From: Actinomycetota bacterium | GTDB taxonomy: Bacteria; Actinomycetota; Actinomycetes; Streptosporangiales; Streptosporangiaceae | NCBI GenBank assembly: GCA_027313705.1 | Contig: DAHVDE010000032.1 | Location: 1 to 39,956, forward strand | Direction of reading: 5' to 3' | Length of the DNA: 39,956 nucleotides | Shown here: piece after piece, positions 19,475 through 29,524 of the stretch | Layout: each line of letters opens with the position of its first letter | Numbering within the stretch: the first letter of the stretch is position 1 | The notes under the pieces: model-generated | What the model saw: only the letters and a program-made list of their open reading frames with translations | What the model was told of the DNA's origin: nothing | Database searches by the model: none | Program-made: the position numbers and the translations under genes

Positions 19475-19477
19475 CGC

Positions 19478-20344
19478 TCAGCCCCTTGCCCGCTCGACCG
19501 CGCGGCGCAGCGCCCGCACGGTCAGTTCGCTGGCCAGGTGCCGCTTGTACTCGACAGGTCCGCGCTGGTCAAAGACCGGGCGGCAGTGCTCAGCGGCGAG
19601 CCGGCCTGCCCTGGCGAAGGCCTCCTGGGTGGCGGGCGCGCCGATGAGGGACTCCTCGGCTTCCCTGGCCGCGAACTGCGGCGCGCCGACGGCGGTGAGG
19701 CCGATGCCTGCCGTCCTGATCAGGTTTCCTTCCAGCCAGACGGCCGCTCCCGCGGCGGCGACCGGCCAGTCGCCCGCTCGCCTGCCGACCTTCTCGTAGG
19801 CGCTGCCGCCGCCAGGCATGAGCGCGATCTTGATCTCGGTCAGGATCTCACCAGGGCCGACCACCGTCTCATAAGGCCCGATGTGGAATTCCCTGGCCGG
19901 GACCGTCCTTTTTCCTTCGATGCCAGCAATCACCATGGTCGCCTCAAGCGCCGCGAAGGCCGCTGAAAGATCCTCTGACGGGTCGGCCTGGCAGAGCGAG
20001 CCGCCGACGGTTCCCCACAGCCTGACCACGGGGTCGGCGATTACCCGCTCGGCGTCGTGCAAGATCGGAAAGTGCTGCCCGGCCAGCCGTGATCCGAGCA
20101 GCTCCGCATGCCTGGTCATCGCGCCGATCCGCAGTTCGGTTCCGGTGCTGTCGAGGTAGCTGAGCTCGGTAAGGCCGTTGATGTCGATCAGCGTCTCCGG
20201 CTGGGCCAGCCTGAGCTTCATCATCGGAATCAGGCTGTGACCGCCGGCAAGCACGCGCGCCTCAGGGCCGAACTTGGCGAGCAGGCTGAGCGCGTGCGTG
20301 AGGCTGGTCGCCTTCTCGTACTCGACGTACGCGGGAACTTGCAT
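19478..20344 (-). CDS. coxM: CO dehydrogenase medium FAD subunit, copy 1
   Basis: 288 residues of the FAD-binding CoxM family. FAD motifs AGGHSLIPMMK (33-43) and TVGGSLCQADPSED (about 111-124) are clear. It passes electrons to quinone, probably with CoxG help. First gene of cluster 1, with GGGGGTGA upstream of ATG 20344. The next gene upstream is the divergent LysR regulator, 42 bp away. Confidence 0.94.
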   Translation of the reverse strand: MQVPAYVEYEKATSLTHALSLLAKFGPEARVLAGGHSLIPMMKLRLAQPETLIDINGLTELSYLDSTGTELRIGAMTRHAELLGSRLAGQHFPILHDAERVIADPVVRLWGTVGGSLCQADPSEDLSAAFAALEATMVIAGIEGKRTVPAREFHIGPYETVVGPGEILTEIKIALMPGGGSAYEKVGRRAGDWPVAAAGAAVWLEGNLIRTAGIGLTAVGAPQFAAREAEESLIGAPATQEAFARAGRLAAEHCRPVFDQRGPVEYKRHLASELTVRALRRAVERARG

Positions 20345-20386
20345 AAGTCACCCCCGCTCACAGTGTGCGTGATAATCGAGACAGGT
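20345..20386. promoter_or_regulatory. Compact divergent coxM/lysR promoter-operator
   Basis: Only 42 bp separate the two start codons. TCACAGTGTGCGTGA (20358-20372) has TCAC/GTGA ends and is a candidate LysR binding half-pair. The promoters must overlap, or lie inside the neighbouring coding sequences. Confidence 0.35.
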
Positions 20387-21334
20387 ATGACTCTCACTCA
20401 GCTCAACGCGTTCGTGCTGGTTGCCAGGCTCGGCTCGGTGACGGCGGCGGCCAGCGCGCTCGGAGTCAGTGAGCCGGCCGTGTCGCAGGCCCTGGCCGCG
20501 CTGCGCATGCACCTCGGCGATCAGCTGCTGAGCCGGGGACCGAGCGGCATGACGCTCACCCCCGGCGGCTCGCGGCTGCTGGCCACCGCCTCCCAGATCG
20601 TCGTGCTCGGGGCCGAGGCACACGCCGCCGTGCGGGCCGCGCAGGGCGCGCCTGAGCAGCTCAAGGTCATCGCCTCGCCTACGGTGGCCGAGTTCGTGAC
20701 CGCTCCGCTGCTCGAGGCGTTCACCAAGCGGTACGCGACCGGGCTCGACTCCTCTTCCGGCGTCGCGGTGACCAAGGAAATGGCCGTGCTGGTGGCCAAC
20801 CGGCTCGCCGACGTCGCCATCGGGCCGGACGTGGCCGCCGACCAGGAGCTGCCCGTAGTCAGCGAACCGATCTTCAAGTACCGGCTCGTAGTCGTGGCGG
20901 GCGGCCAGTCGCACCCGCGCGGACCCGCGCACCAGTGGCGCTGGCTGGTCGGGCCCTCGGCCACCGACCCTGACAGCGACATGGGCCACTTCCTGGCCAG
21001 GCTGCGCATTCCCGAGAAGCGGGTTGGCGTGTTCCCGAGCCAGACGGCTGCCTGGGCGGCGGCCGCCGACGGTGCCGGGGTATCGGTCGCGGTCGAGCAC
21101 CTGGTCGCACAGCAAATGCGGCGCGGTGAGCTCTCGCTGGTCGACGTGCCTGGCTCGCCTGGCCAGGGCTGCTGGTACGCGACACTGCTCGACCGCCAGC
21201 AACGAAGCCCTGTCACCAGTTCGCTGCGCAGGTTCCTCAGCACGCCAGAGGCGATGCAGCTGATCAGGTCGCCTGCCGCCGGAGTGCCGCCTTCCAGGTT
21301 CCGCCCGCCGGTGTACGTCACGATCTGGAGCTGA
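20387..21334 (+). CDS. LysR family transcriptional regulator
   Basis: 315 residues. The N-terminal helix-turn-helix reads LNAFVLVARLGSVTAAASAL then VSEPAVSQALAALR; the effector domain starts near 90 (LKVIASPTVAEFV). It is transcribed away from coxM, so it most likely controls cluster 1 and perhaps cluster 2 to its right. ATG 20387 is chosen over the longer open frame because the HTH begins there. The inducer is unknown; CO or cofactor status are guesses. Confidence 0.9.
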   Translation: MTLTQLNAFVLVARLGSVTAAASALGVSEPAVSQALAALRMHLGDQLLSRGPSGMTLTPGGSRLLATASQIVVLGAEAHAAVRAAQGAPEQLKVIASPTVAEFVTAPLLEAFTKRYATGLDSSSGVAVTKEMAVLVANRLADVAIGPDVAADQELPVVSEPIFKYRLVVVAGGQSHPRGPAHQWRWLVGPSATDPDSDMGHFLARLRIPEKRVGVFPSQTAAWAAAADGAGVSVAVEHLVAQQMRRGELSLVDVPGSPGQGCWYATLLDRQQRSPVTSSLRRFLSTPEAMQLIRSPAAGVPPSRFRPPVYVTIWS

Positions 21335-21596
21335 GGCTGCCGGGCGGCGCGGGCGGTTTCTCACACTCGTCACGTTATCGATCTCTCGTACCAGTGCTTC
21401 ACCGGTGTGCGGCGAGCTGATCACGGGTAGTTCGCTTTGCGGGCTGCGCGTGGCTACTTAAGCAACAACTTATTACCAAGTTGCGGGGGCAGGCAGCCGG
21501 GGGAATCATCAGCTTTGCTGCACGCTGTGTGCAGCGCCGTGTTCGTTACGCCGTGTTCGTTGCGCCGTGTTTGCTTCAGGCTAGGGGAGCGTGCCA
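21335..21596. promoter_or_regulatory. Leader of CO dehydrogenase cluster 2 with dyads and tandem repeats
   Basis: 262 bp with no convincing gene. From left to right: palindrome CACCGGTG (21400-21407); dyad CAACTT-ATTACC-AAGTTG (21466-21483) in an AT-rich patch; perfect dyad GCTGCAC-GCTGT-GTGCAGC (21517-21535); and immediately after it a 14-bp tandem repeat GCCGTGTTCGTTAC / GCCGTGTTCGTTGC / GCCGTGTTTG (21536-21573). GGGGAG then precedes ATG 21597. This looks like a control region for the operon. Confidence 0.5.
21536..21573. repeat. 14-bp tandem repeat, about 2.7 copies
   Basis: Unit GCCGTGTTCGTTRC at 21536-21549 and 21550-21563, with a partial third unit 21564-21573. It begins at the base after the GCTGCAC/GTGCAGC dyad and ends 23 bp before ATG 21597. 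Confidence 0.75.
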
Positions 21597-21853
21597 TGCG
21601 TATTGAGTCAAACGGGCACAGCCAGGGAAACCCCAGGCTGTATGAGCTCATCGAGCACGCGCCCAAGACCGGCAAGAGCCCTACGGTGTGGGCCTGGCCC
21701 GAGCTGATCGACTACCTGAAGGTCGCTGGTCAGCCGGTACCTGGCCCGTGGCCGCCGCATCAGCGGCGCCGGCCGGACCCGGAAGAGGACACCTTGCCCG
21801 TGGCGGTCGCGGACACCGCCGAGCCGAAGAAGCCGACTTCGCCGCCCGCCTGA
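21597..21853 (+). CDS. Small protein of unknown function leading the second cox operon
   Basis: 85 residues; I do not recognise a family. It has an N-terminal polar part, a central WAWPELIDYLKVAG helix and a Pro-rich, charged tail (PPHQRRRPDPEED ... KKPTSPPA), so the last 40 residues are probably disordered. ATG 21597 follows GGGGAG at good spacing. It ends 31 bp before coxM copy 2 and should be co-transcribed. A regulator or chaperone role is only a guess. Confidence 0.6.
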
Positions 21854-21884
21854 GCGCGGGCTTGACCGGACGCTGGAGGATCTT

Positions 21885-22769
21885 ATGTATCCGTCTCGGT
21901 TCCGCTACGAGGCGCCGCGCTCGCTTGACGAAGCGGTCTCGCTGCTCCGCGAGGGTGGTGACGACGCCAAGGTGCTGGCTGGCGGTCAGAGCCTGGTGCC
22001 GCTGATGAAGCTGCGGTTCGCCTCGCCAGAGCTGATCGTCGACATCAACAACCTGCCAGGGCTTGACTACGAGAAGCAGGACGCCGACGGCACCATCAGG
22101 ATCGGCGCGCTTCGCAGGCACGCCAGCCTCGAGCGTTCTGAGCTGCTGAAGAGCAGGCAGCCAGTGATGGCGGCGGCGGCACCGCTGATCGCCGACCCGA
22201 TCGTGCGGAACCGCGGCACGCTGGTGGGCTCGCTTTGCCATGCCGACCCGCAGGGAGACTGGGCGTCGGTGGTGACCGCGCTTGGCGGCCAGGTGGTGGC
22301 ATTCGGGCCAGGCGGCAGGCGGACGATCCCGATTACCGGGTTCGTCAGCGGCCCGTTCCAGAACGCGCTCGCGCCCGACGAGATCGCGATCGAGGCCGTC
22401 ATCCCCGCGCCGAAGGGCACGCCGGCCGGGGGCTACCTCAAACTTGAGCGCAGGGTCGGTGACTTTGCCACCGTCGGAGTAGCGGTGGCGCTTGAGATGT
22501 CCGGGGGGACAGTGATCAGGGCGGGCATCGCCCTGACCGGAGTGGGCGGTTCCACCATCAGCGCCGGCGAGGCGGCACAGGCGCTGACCGGCGGACCGCT
22601 GAGCGCGCAAAGCATCGCGCAAGCGGCCGACCTGGCCGCCGGTGCGGCCAACCCGAGAACAGACCACCGCGGCAGCGCCGAGTACAAGCGGCACATGGTG
22701 AAGACCTTCGTGGCCCGCATCCTCAGCCGCGCCGACGGCGGGGCGACCGTGGCAGAGAGGGCAGCCTGA
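21885..22769 (+). CDS. coxM: CO dehydrogenase medium FAD subunit, copy 2
   Basis: 294 residues. FAD motifs [15 protein letters not shown] and the [16 protein letters not shown] segment match CoxM. GGAGG lies 5 nt before ATG 21885. It is the cognate partner of the coxS and coxL that follow; it is clearly diverged from copy 1 over its length, so this is not a recent duplication. Confidence 0.94.
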   Translation: MYPSRFRYEAPRSLDEAVSLLREGGDDAKVLAGGQSLVPLMKLRFASPELIVDINNLPGLDYEKQDADGTIRIGALRRHASLERSELLKSRQPVMAAAAPLIADPIVRNRGTLVGSLCHADPQGDWASVVTALGGQVVAFGPGGRRTIPITGFVSGPFQNALAPDEIAIEAVIPAPKGTPAGGYLKLERRVGDFATVGVAVALEMSGGTVIRAGIALTGVGGSTISAGEAAQALTGGPLSAQSIAQAADLAAGAANPRTDHRGSAEYKRHMVKTFVARILSRADGGATVAERAA

Positions 22770-22770
22770 C

Positions 22771-23291
22771 ATGACGATCGTCTACGACGACACCAGCGAG
22801 GACACCGGTTCAGTACCGATCAGGCGGATCAAGTTCACGATCAACGGCAAGAAAAAGATCGCCGAAGTCGAACCGCGCCTCTTGCTTTCCCATCTGATCA
22901 GGCGCGGGCTGGAGCTGACCGGCACGCACATGGGCTGTGACACCACCAACTGCGGCGCCTGCACGGTCCTGGTGGACGGCAAGCCGGTGAAATCTTGCAC
23001 GATGCTCGCGGTCCAGGTGGACGGGCACGAGATCAGCACGGTCGAAGGACTGGCCGGCCAAAGCGAGTTGCATCCGCTGCAAGAGGGGTTCAAGCAGGAG
23101 CACGGGCTGCAGTGCGGCTTCTGCACGCCGGGAATGATGATGGCGGCCAAGGCCCTGCTCGACGAGAATCCCAGCCCCACGGAAGACGAGGTGCGCTGGG
23201 CGCTTTCCGGCAACCTGTGCCGGTGTACCGGCTATCAGAACATCGTGAAGTCCGTGCTGTGGGCGGCGGAGAAGCTCAGGGGGTCGGCGGA

Positions 23292-23295
<4 letters not shown>
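22771..23295 (+). CDS. coxS: CO dehydrogenase small [2Fe-2S] subunit, copy 2
   Basis: 174 residues with the eight conserved cysteines (C56, C61, C64, C76; C115, C118, C150, C152). It has about a 13-residue longer N-terminus than copy 1 (acidic, YDDTSEDTG). It starts 1 bp after the coxM stop, and its stop overlaps the coxL GTG. Confidence 0.94.
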
Positions 23296-25685
<2,390 letters not shown>

Positions 25686-25700
25686 CGGGGGGTTAGCGAC

Positions 25701-26657
25701 ATGCATGGCTGGCAGGTGATGGAGCAGGCCGCGGAGCTTGAGCGGAGCGGCGAGCCGTTCGCTCTCGCGACCGTGGTCTGGCGGCGGGGGCCGTCGTCGA
25801 GCCAGCTCGGCTCGCGGGCGATCATCACCTCGTCGGGCGAGCTGACCGGGTGGATCGGCGGCGCGTGCGCCGAGCCTTCGGTGATCAGGCAGGCCCGCGA
25901 GGTCATCACAGCGGGCCAGCCAAGGCTCCTGCTGCTCGGCAGTCCTGAAGAACTGCCTTCGGGTGCCAGGTTCGACGGTCCGCTGCCTGAAGGCATGACC
26001 GTCGTGCCGATCTCCTGCCAGAGCGAGGGTGCGCTCGAGGTCTACGTGGAGCCGGTGCTTCCCTTGCCGCACCTGGTAGTCGTGGGGCGGTCGCCGATGG
26101 CGCACGCACTGGTCGAGCTGGCAAAGGTGATCGGCTGGCGGGCGGTGCTGCTTGACTGGACGAGGTTCGCCGACTCCGATGTCAGCGAGCGGTCGGTCGT
26201 CGTCGTGGCGACTCAAGGTCACGGTGACGAGGAAGCGGTCGAGCAGGCGGTGCGGGCCAGGCCGAGCTACCTGGGCCTGGTTGCCTCGCGCAAGCGGGGC
26301 GAGGCCCTGCTCGGATACCTGTCCGAGCGCGGCCTGCCGCAAGAGCAGCTTGACCGGGTGCGGGTGCCTGCCGGACTCGACCTCGGCAAGACCTCGCACG
26401 TGGAGATCGCCGTGGCGATCCTGGCCGAACTGGTCAGGCTGCGGGCCGCCGGGGAGATCGCCGCAGGCTCTGCGCCGCTGCCGGCCGCGGCCGTCGCCGA
26501 GGCGATCGACCCGGTGTGCGGGATGACGGTCGCGGCGGTGCCGGCCACCGCGCACCTGGAGCACGACGGGGTGACCTATTACTTCTGCTGCGCCGGCTGC
26601 CGCAGCGCGTTCGAATCGAAGCCAGCTTCCTATGCGAGGAATGAGACCCGATGCTGA
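25701..26657 (+). CDS. XdhC/CoxI family protein with a C-terminal YHS domain
   Basis: 318 residues. The N-terminal XdhC part has PSSSQLGSRAII and GWIGGACAEPS; the middle is Rossmann-like (HLVVVGRSPMAHALVEL ... LLDW, 124-153) with the conserved YLGLVASRKR. Residues 269-318 form a YHS-type metal domain (DPVCGMTV ... YYFCCAGC, Cys 273, 296, 297, 300). XdhC/CoxI proteins deliver sulfurated molybdenum cofactor to molybdenum hydroxylases. The YHS domain could bind copper, apt for a Mo-Cu enzyme (inference). It follows coxL by 15 bp and overlaps coxG by 7 nt. Confidence 0.88.
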   Translation: MHGWQVMEQAAELERSGEPFALATVVWRRGPSSSQLGSRAIITSSGELTGWIGGACAEPSVIRQAREVITAGQPRLLLLGSPEELPSGARFDGPLPEGMTVVPISCQSEGALEVYVEPVLPLPHLVVVGRSPMAHALVELAKVIGWRAVLLDWTRFADSDVSERSVVVVATQGHGDEEAVEQAVRARPSYLGLVASRKRGEALLGYLSERGLPQEQLDRVRVPAGLDLGKTSHVEIAVAILAELVRLRAAGEIAAGSAPLPAAAVAEAIDPVCGMTVAAVPATAHLEHDGVTYYFCCAGCRSAFESKPASYARNETRC

Positions 26658-27226
26658 TCAACCAGGACTTCGAGGTCGCCCAGCCGGTAGCCAAGGTCTG
26701 GGAGTTCTTCGGTGATATCCCCAGGGTCGCTTCCTGCCTGCCAGGGGCGAAACTGACCGAGAACCTAGGCGACGACAAGTACGGCGGCGAGGTCGCAGTC
26801 CGGATGGGTCCGGTCAAGCTCCAGTTCGCCGGCACCGCGCAGATCACCGAGCGTGACGAGGCGGCGAAGCGAATCGCCGTGCACGCGGCCGGCGCCGAGC
26901 AGCGCGGCCGTGGCCAGGCGGCGATGGACATTACCGCGCTGCTCTCGCCTGCCGGGCGCGGCACCAAGGTGTCGGTCACTCAGGACCTGCAGCTGGCAGG
27001 CGCCGCCGCGCAGTACGGCCGCGGCATGATCTCGGACGTCACCGCCGTGCTGATGCGTGACTTCGCGACCAACCTGGCGAGCCAGATCGCGGCGGCCGAG
27101 CGTGGCGAGACCGCAGTGCAGGCCGCCGCCCCGGCCGGCGGCTTCGCTATCGGCCTGCGGGCCATGATGATGGCGCTCAGCCGGGTATTCAGGCGGTTCT
27201 TCCTTCCCTACCAGGCCGCGAACTAA
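26651..27226 (+). CDS. coxG: CoxG, SRPBCC-fold membrane/quinone link of CO dehydrogenase
   Basis: 191 residues. The SRPBCC domain (1-150) begins NQDFEVAQPVAKVWEFFGDI and contains SCLPGAKL, typical of CoxG. The C-terminal tail, GFAIGLRAMMMALSRVFRRFF, is a basic amphipathic/hydrophobic helix suited to membrane attachment. CoxG anchors CO dehydrogenase at the membrane, and work on mycobacteria supports menaquinone delivery. It overlaps the XdhC gene and is followed after 12 bp by the small membrane cassette. Confidence 0.93.
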   Translation: MLINQDFEVAQPVAKVWEFFGDIPRVASCLPGAKLTENLGDDKYGGEVAVRMGPVKLQFAGTAQITERDEAAKRIAVHAAGAEQRGRGQAAMDITALLSPAGRGTKVSVTQDLQLAGAAAQYGRGMISDVTAVLMRDFATNLASQIAAAERGETAVQAAAPAGGFAIGLRAMMMALSRVFRRFFLPYQAAN

Positions 27227-27238
27227 GGAGAGCACACC

Positions 27239-27499
27239 ATGGTCTTGTGGTGGATCGGCAACGTGATCCTGCTTGTCGCGGTCCTGCCCGTAGTGATCTA
27301 TCTGCTCAACCGGGTGCTTGCGGCCCTTGAGCGGATCAGGGCAGCCTCCGACAACATCCTGGCCGGCGGGGGCGCCCTCGTCGGCGAACTTGACGGCCTG
27401 CCAGCGGCGCTGGCCGCGACCGACGCGACGATCGGCGCCGTTTCCCTTGGCGCGGTCAGGTACGCGGGTTCCGTAGCCAAGCTGCTGCCAGAGTCGTAG
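27239..27499 (+). CDS. Small single-helix membrane protein 1 of the cox cassette
   Basis: 86 residues, no recognised family. A hydrophobic helix (about 4-23, WWIGNVILLVAVLPVVIYLL) is followed by an amphipathic stretch NRVLAALERIRAASDNIL and an Ala-rich tail. AAGGAG (27225-27230) precedes ATG 27239. The LLNRV after the helix recalls LLNRI in the fifth cassette protein, suggesting common ancestry. Confidence 0.75.
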   Translation: MVLWWIGNVILLVAVLPVVIYLLNRVLAALERIRAASDNILAGGGALVGELDGLPAALAATDATIGAVSLGAVRYAGSVAKLLPES

Positions 27500-27529
27500 C
27501 CGCACGAATCTTAGAAAGGAGCGCCAGCC

Positions 27530-27757
27530 ATGCCAGGAGCCGCTTGGGGCACCTTGATCATCTCCGCGCTGATCGTCGGCACTACTGCCGTCGGGCTGCT
27601 GCGGATCATCTTCCACCTGCGGGCCATCAAGGCCACGCTGCGGCAGGTGACCGGCGGCGTGACCGCGGTCGCCGACTTGACCAGCACCGTGCCGGAACGG
27701 CTGAACTCGGTCAACGCCAGCCTGAAGCCCGTCAGGGACTTCTGCGAGACGGTCTGA
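27530..27757 (+). CDS. Small single-helix membrane protein 2 of the cox cassette
   Basis: 75 residues, no recognised family. Membrane helix about 6-27 (WGTLIISALIVGTTAVGLL), then a basic amphipathic helix HLRAIKATLRQVTGGV and a polar end. AAGGAG (27516-27521) before ATG 27530. Positive charges follow the helix, which by the positive-inside rule puts the tail in the cytoplasm. Confidence 0.75.
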   Translation: MPGAAWGTLIISALIVGTTAVGLLRIIFHLRAIKATLRQVTGGVTAVADLTSTVPERLNSVNASLKPVRDFCETV

Positions 27758-27767
27758 GGAGACACGC

Positions 27768-28049
27768 ATGAGTTATGGAGTCCTGGCCGCGGGCGGGAGC
27801 AGCGTCAGCACGTTCGGCTGGATACTCGGTTTCACGATCGGCGGGGTGCTCGTCCTCGTGGTGGTGGCGCTCGTGGTGCCGATCCTGGTGCTGGCGAACG
27901 ACATCGGCAACGAGGCGCCGAAGATCAACGGCCAGCTTCGCAAAGCCGTGCACAACACCGCCGCGCTTGCGGGCCTGCGCACCACGATCGACTACGCCGT
28001 CACCATCATCGAAGGCCTGAAGCGCGGCCGCGCTCGGCTGGGAGGTTAA
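27768..28049 (+). CDS. Small single-helix membrane protein 3 of the cox cassette
   Basis: 93 residues, no recognised family. A Gly/Ser-rich N-terminus, a long hydrophobic helix (about 17-42, ILGFTIGGVLVLVVVALVVP) and a helical tail ending KRGRARLGG. GAGGAG overlaps the end of the preceding gene, 10 bp upstream. Confidence 0.75.
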   Translation: MSYGVLAAGGSSVSTFGWILGFTIGGVLVLVVVALVVPILVLANDIGNEAPKINGQLRKAVHNTAALAGLRTTIDYAVTIIEGLKRGRARLGG

Positions 28050-28052
28050 GTC

Positions 28053-28328
28053 ATGCCATCGACCGAGCACACCTTGTGGCTCACTGCGATCATCATCGGC
28101 TTCGTCGTCGTGATCGCCGTGGCCGTATTGCTCAGCATGCTGATCTGGCTGATCAAGCGCATCGACAGCCGGGTAGTCGAGGTCAGGGACACCCTCAAGG
28201 CGGCCGCCGCCAATACCGCAGATACGGCGCTGATCCCGCAGGTGGCGGGCGGCGTGGACCTGGTGCTCGCCGAAGGGCTCGAGCACCACCTGTTCCTCGG
28301 CCGGGTGCTGGGAAAGGTGAAGTCATGA
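28053..28328 (+). CDS. Small single-helix membrane protein 4 of the cox cassette
   Basis: 91 residues, no recognised family. Membrane helix about 8-31 (LWLTAIIIGFVVVIAVAV), then KRIDSRVVEVRDTLKAAAA and a mixed tail. It starts 3 bp after the previous stop with GGGAGG upstream; its own stop overlaps the next start (ATGA). Confidence 0.75.
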   Translation: MPSTEHTLWLTAIIIGFVVVIAVAVLLSMLIWLIKRIDSRVVEVRDTLKAAAANTADTALIPQVAGGVDLVLAEGLEHHLFLGRVLGKVKS

Positions 28329-28687
28329 CTTTGCTCGTGGTGCTGACGGTTGCCGTCATCGTGGTGCTGATCGCGGGCCTGGCCTTCTACCTGTACTGGG
28401 CGGGCACGCTGCTCAACCGGATCGCGGGCAACCTGGAAGAGAGCCTGGCCACCGCAGGGGAGATCGTCGGCCACGCCAAGCTGATCGGGCCGGGCGTCGA
28501 GCACATCAACAGGACAGGTGGCGTGGTGGCGGGCGCACTGCCGCTGCTCTACGGGATGGCCGAGGAAATCGTCACCGACGTGACCCCGCGCCCGCAGGCG
28601 CCCGCGGTGCCAGAACCCGCGCGCCCGGCCTCCGGCACCCGCAGGTCCAGGCTGCTCGAATCGGTTGGCTACCCCCCAGAAATCTAG
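28325..28687 (+). CDS. Small single-helix membrane protein 5 of the cox cassette
   Basis: 120 residues, no recognised family. Membrane helix about 3-25 (LLVVLTVAVIVVLIAGLAFY), then LLNRIAGNLEESLATAGEIV and further amphipathic sequence, ending in a Pro-rich linker and basic tail (TRRSRLLESVGYPP). It is the longest member of the cassette. ATG 28325 overlaps the previous stop. The longer upstream frame (from 28076) is a shadow of gene 4. Confidence 0.75.
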   Translation: MTLLVVLTVAVIVVLIAGLAFYLYWAGTLLNRIAGNLEESLATAGEIVGHAKLIGPGVEHINRTGGVVAGALPLLYGMAEEIVTDVTPRPQAPAVPEPARPASGTRRSRLLESVGYPPEI

Positions 28688-28804
28688 CCCGCCCCGCCCG
28701 CCGCCCCGCCCCGCCGCGCCCCGCCGGGGCGCGAACCCCCACGACGCCGCAACGCCGGGACCAGGACGCCCACGATGCCACGACGTGGGGGCCGGGGCGG
28801 GGGG
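28688..28804. terminator. Very GC-rich convergent terminator region with nested hairpins
   Basis: 117 bp between convergent operons. A perfect 8-bp hairpin CGCGCCCC-GCC-GGGGCGCG (28715-28733) lies next to a longer-range stem CCCCCACG (28736-28743) / CGTGGGGG (28784-28791). The C-rich flank (28688-28722) can also pair with GGGGCGGGGGG (28794-28804). No T-run. Likely a bidirectional terminator. The minus strand has at least four runs of three or more G here. Confidence 0.55.
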
Positions 28805-29239
28805 TCAGGCCTTGTCCGGGCCTCGTCTGGCGACTGAGCTCGTGGTGGGGGCCACGTAGTCGCCGATCCACTCGTCCTTCCAGGCGTGGTCGTACTGCTG
28901 CTCGTTGCAGCCCGGCTTGTAGACGGCGATCAGTTCGCGGGCGATCTGCTCGCGGTGGGCGCGGCTGCCGCCAGGTACCTCGTAATAGGCGAGGTAGATC
29001 TTCCACCTGTCGCCCGCCCGTTTTATCCAGCAGGCGGCGCGCGGGTGCCTGAAGGGGAACCGCTCGGTGGTCAGGTCGTCGCTGTGCCCGGCGTAAATGA
29101 CGGTGTAGCGGTCTGGCCGCTGCTCAGGCTCGGGCTTGTAGAAGATCACGTAAACGGCCGGGCCGGCCGGCGGCGTCCAGCCGGCGAGCAGTCTCGGGCC
29201 CTCGAACGGGTAACCGGCCGCCGTGCCAAGCCGGATCAT
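28805..29239 (-). CDS. GIY-YIG-like domain protein
   Basis: 144 residues. The pattern matches the GIY-YIG nuclease fold: VYVIFY (GIY strand), VIYAGHSDDL (YIG strand), a following HPRAACWIKR segment with Arg, then REQIARELIAVYKPGCN with the conserved Glu and Asn. The N-terminal 30 residues (GYPFEGPRLLAGW) are not part of it. ATG 29239 overlaps the stop of the upstream small gene (ATGA). It is the last gene of the coxDE copy 2 operon. Whether it cuts DNA or is a non-catalytic relative cannot be told. Confidence 0.65.
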   Translation of the reverse strand: MIRLGTAAGYPFEGPRLLAGWTPPAGPAVYVIFYKPEPEQRPDRYTVIYAGHSDDLTTERFPFRHPRAACWIKRAGDRWKIYLAYYEVPGGSRAHREQIARELIAVYKPGCNEQQYDHAWKDEWIGDYVAPTTSSVARRGPDKA

Positions 29240-29520
29240 TCGAGCGGGCTTTCTTCTTCGCCCTCGCTGATCGCATCGGCCCCGACTATCGGGCCTTCTG
29301 GCAGCCTGGCGATCGACACCGCGCGCGCGAACCGCTCCCTAGCGGCGTCGATCGCCTCTTCCCGGCTGTCCGCCTGAACGATGAGCTGCGCGCCGTACAC
29401 GTTGCTGCCTATCCCGGTCGCGATCCCGTCGTACTCGGCGACGGCATCAGCCAGTTCGACGACTTCTTCCCGCGACAGGACCCGGTCCGTCTCGGCCTTG
29501 ATTCCCACGCTCCATCTCAC
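29236..29520 (-). CDS. Small protein of unknown function between coxE copy 2 and the GIY-YIG gene
   Basis: About 94 residues. The alternation of strands and helices (WSVGIKAETD, REEVVELADAVAEY, GIGSNVYGAQLIVQAD, REEAIDAARERFARAV) suggests a beta-alpha-beta-beta-alpha-beta ferredoxin-like fold. No family recognised. The tail is acidic. GTG 29520, 4 bp after the coxE stop, is chosen; GTG 29508 is an alternative. ATG 29577 would overlap coxE and is unlikely. Confidence 0.6.
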   Translation of the reverse strand: MRWSVGIKAETDRVLSREEVVELADAVAEYDGIATGIGSNVYGAQLIVQADSREEAIDAARERFARAVSIARLPEGPIVGADAISEGEEESPLE

Positions 29521-29524
29521 CTGC

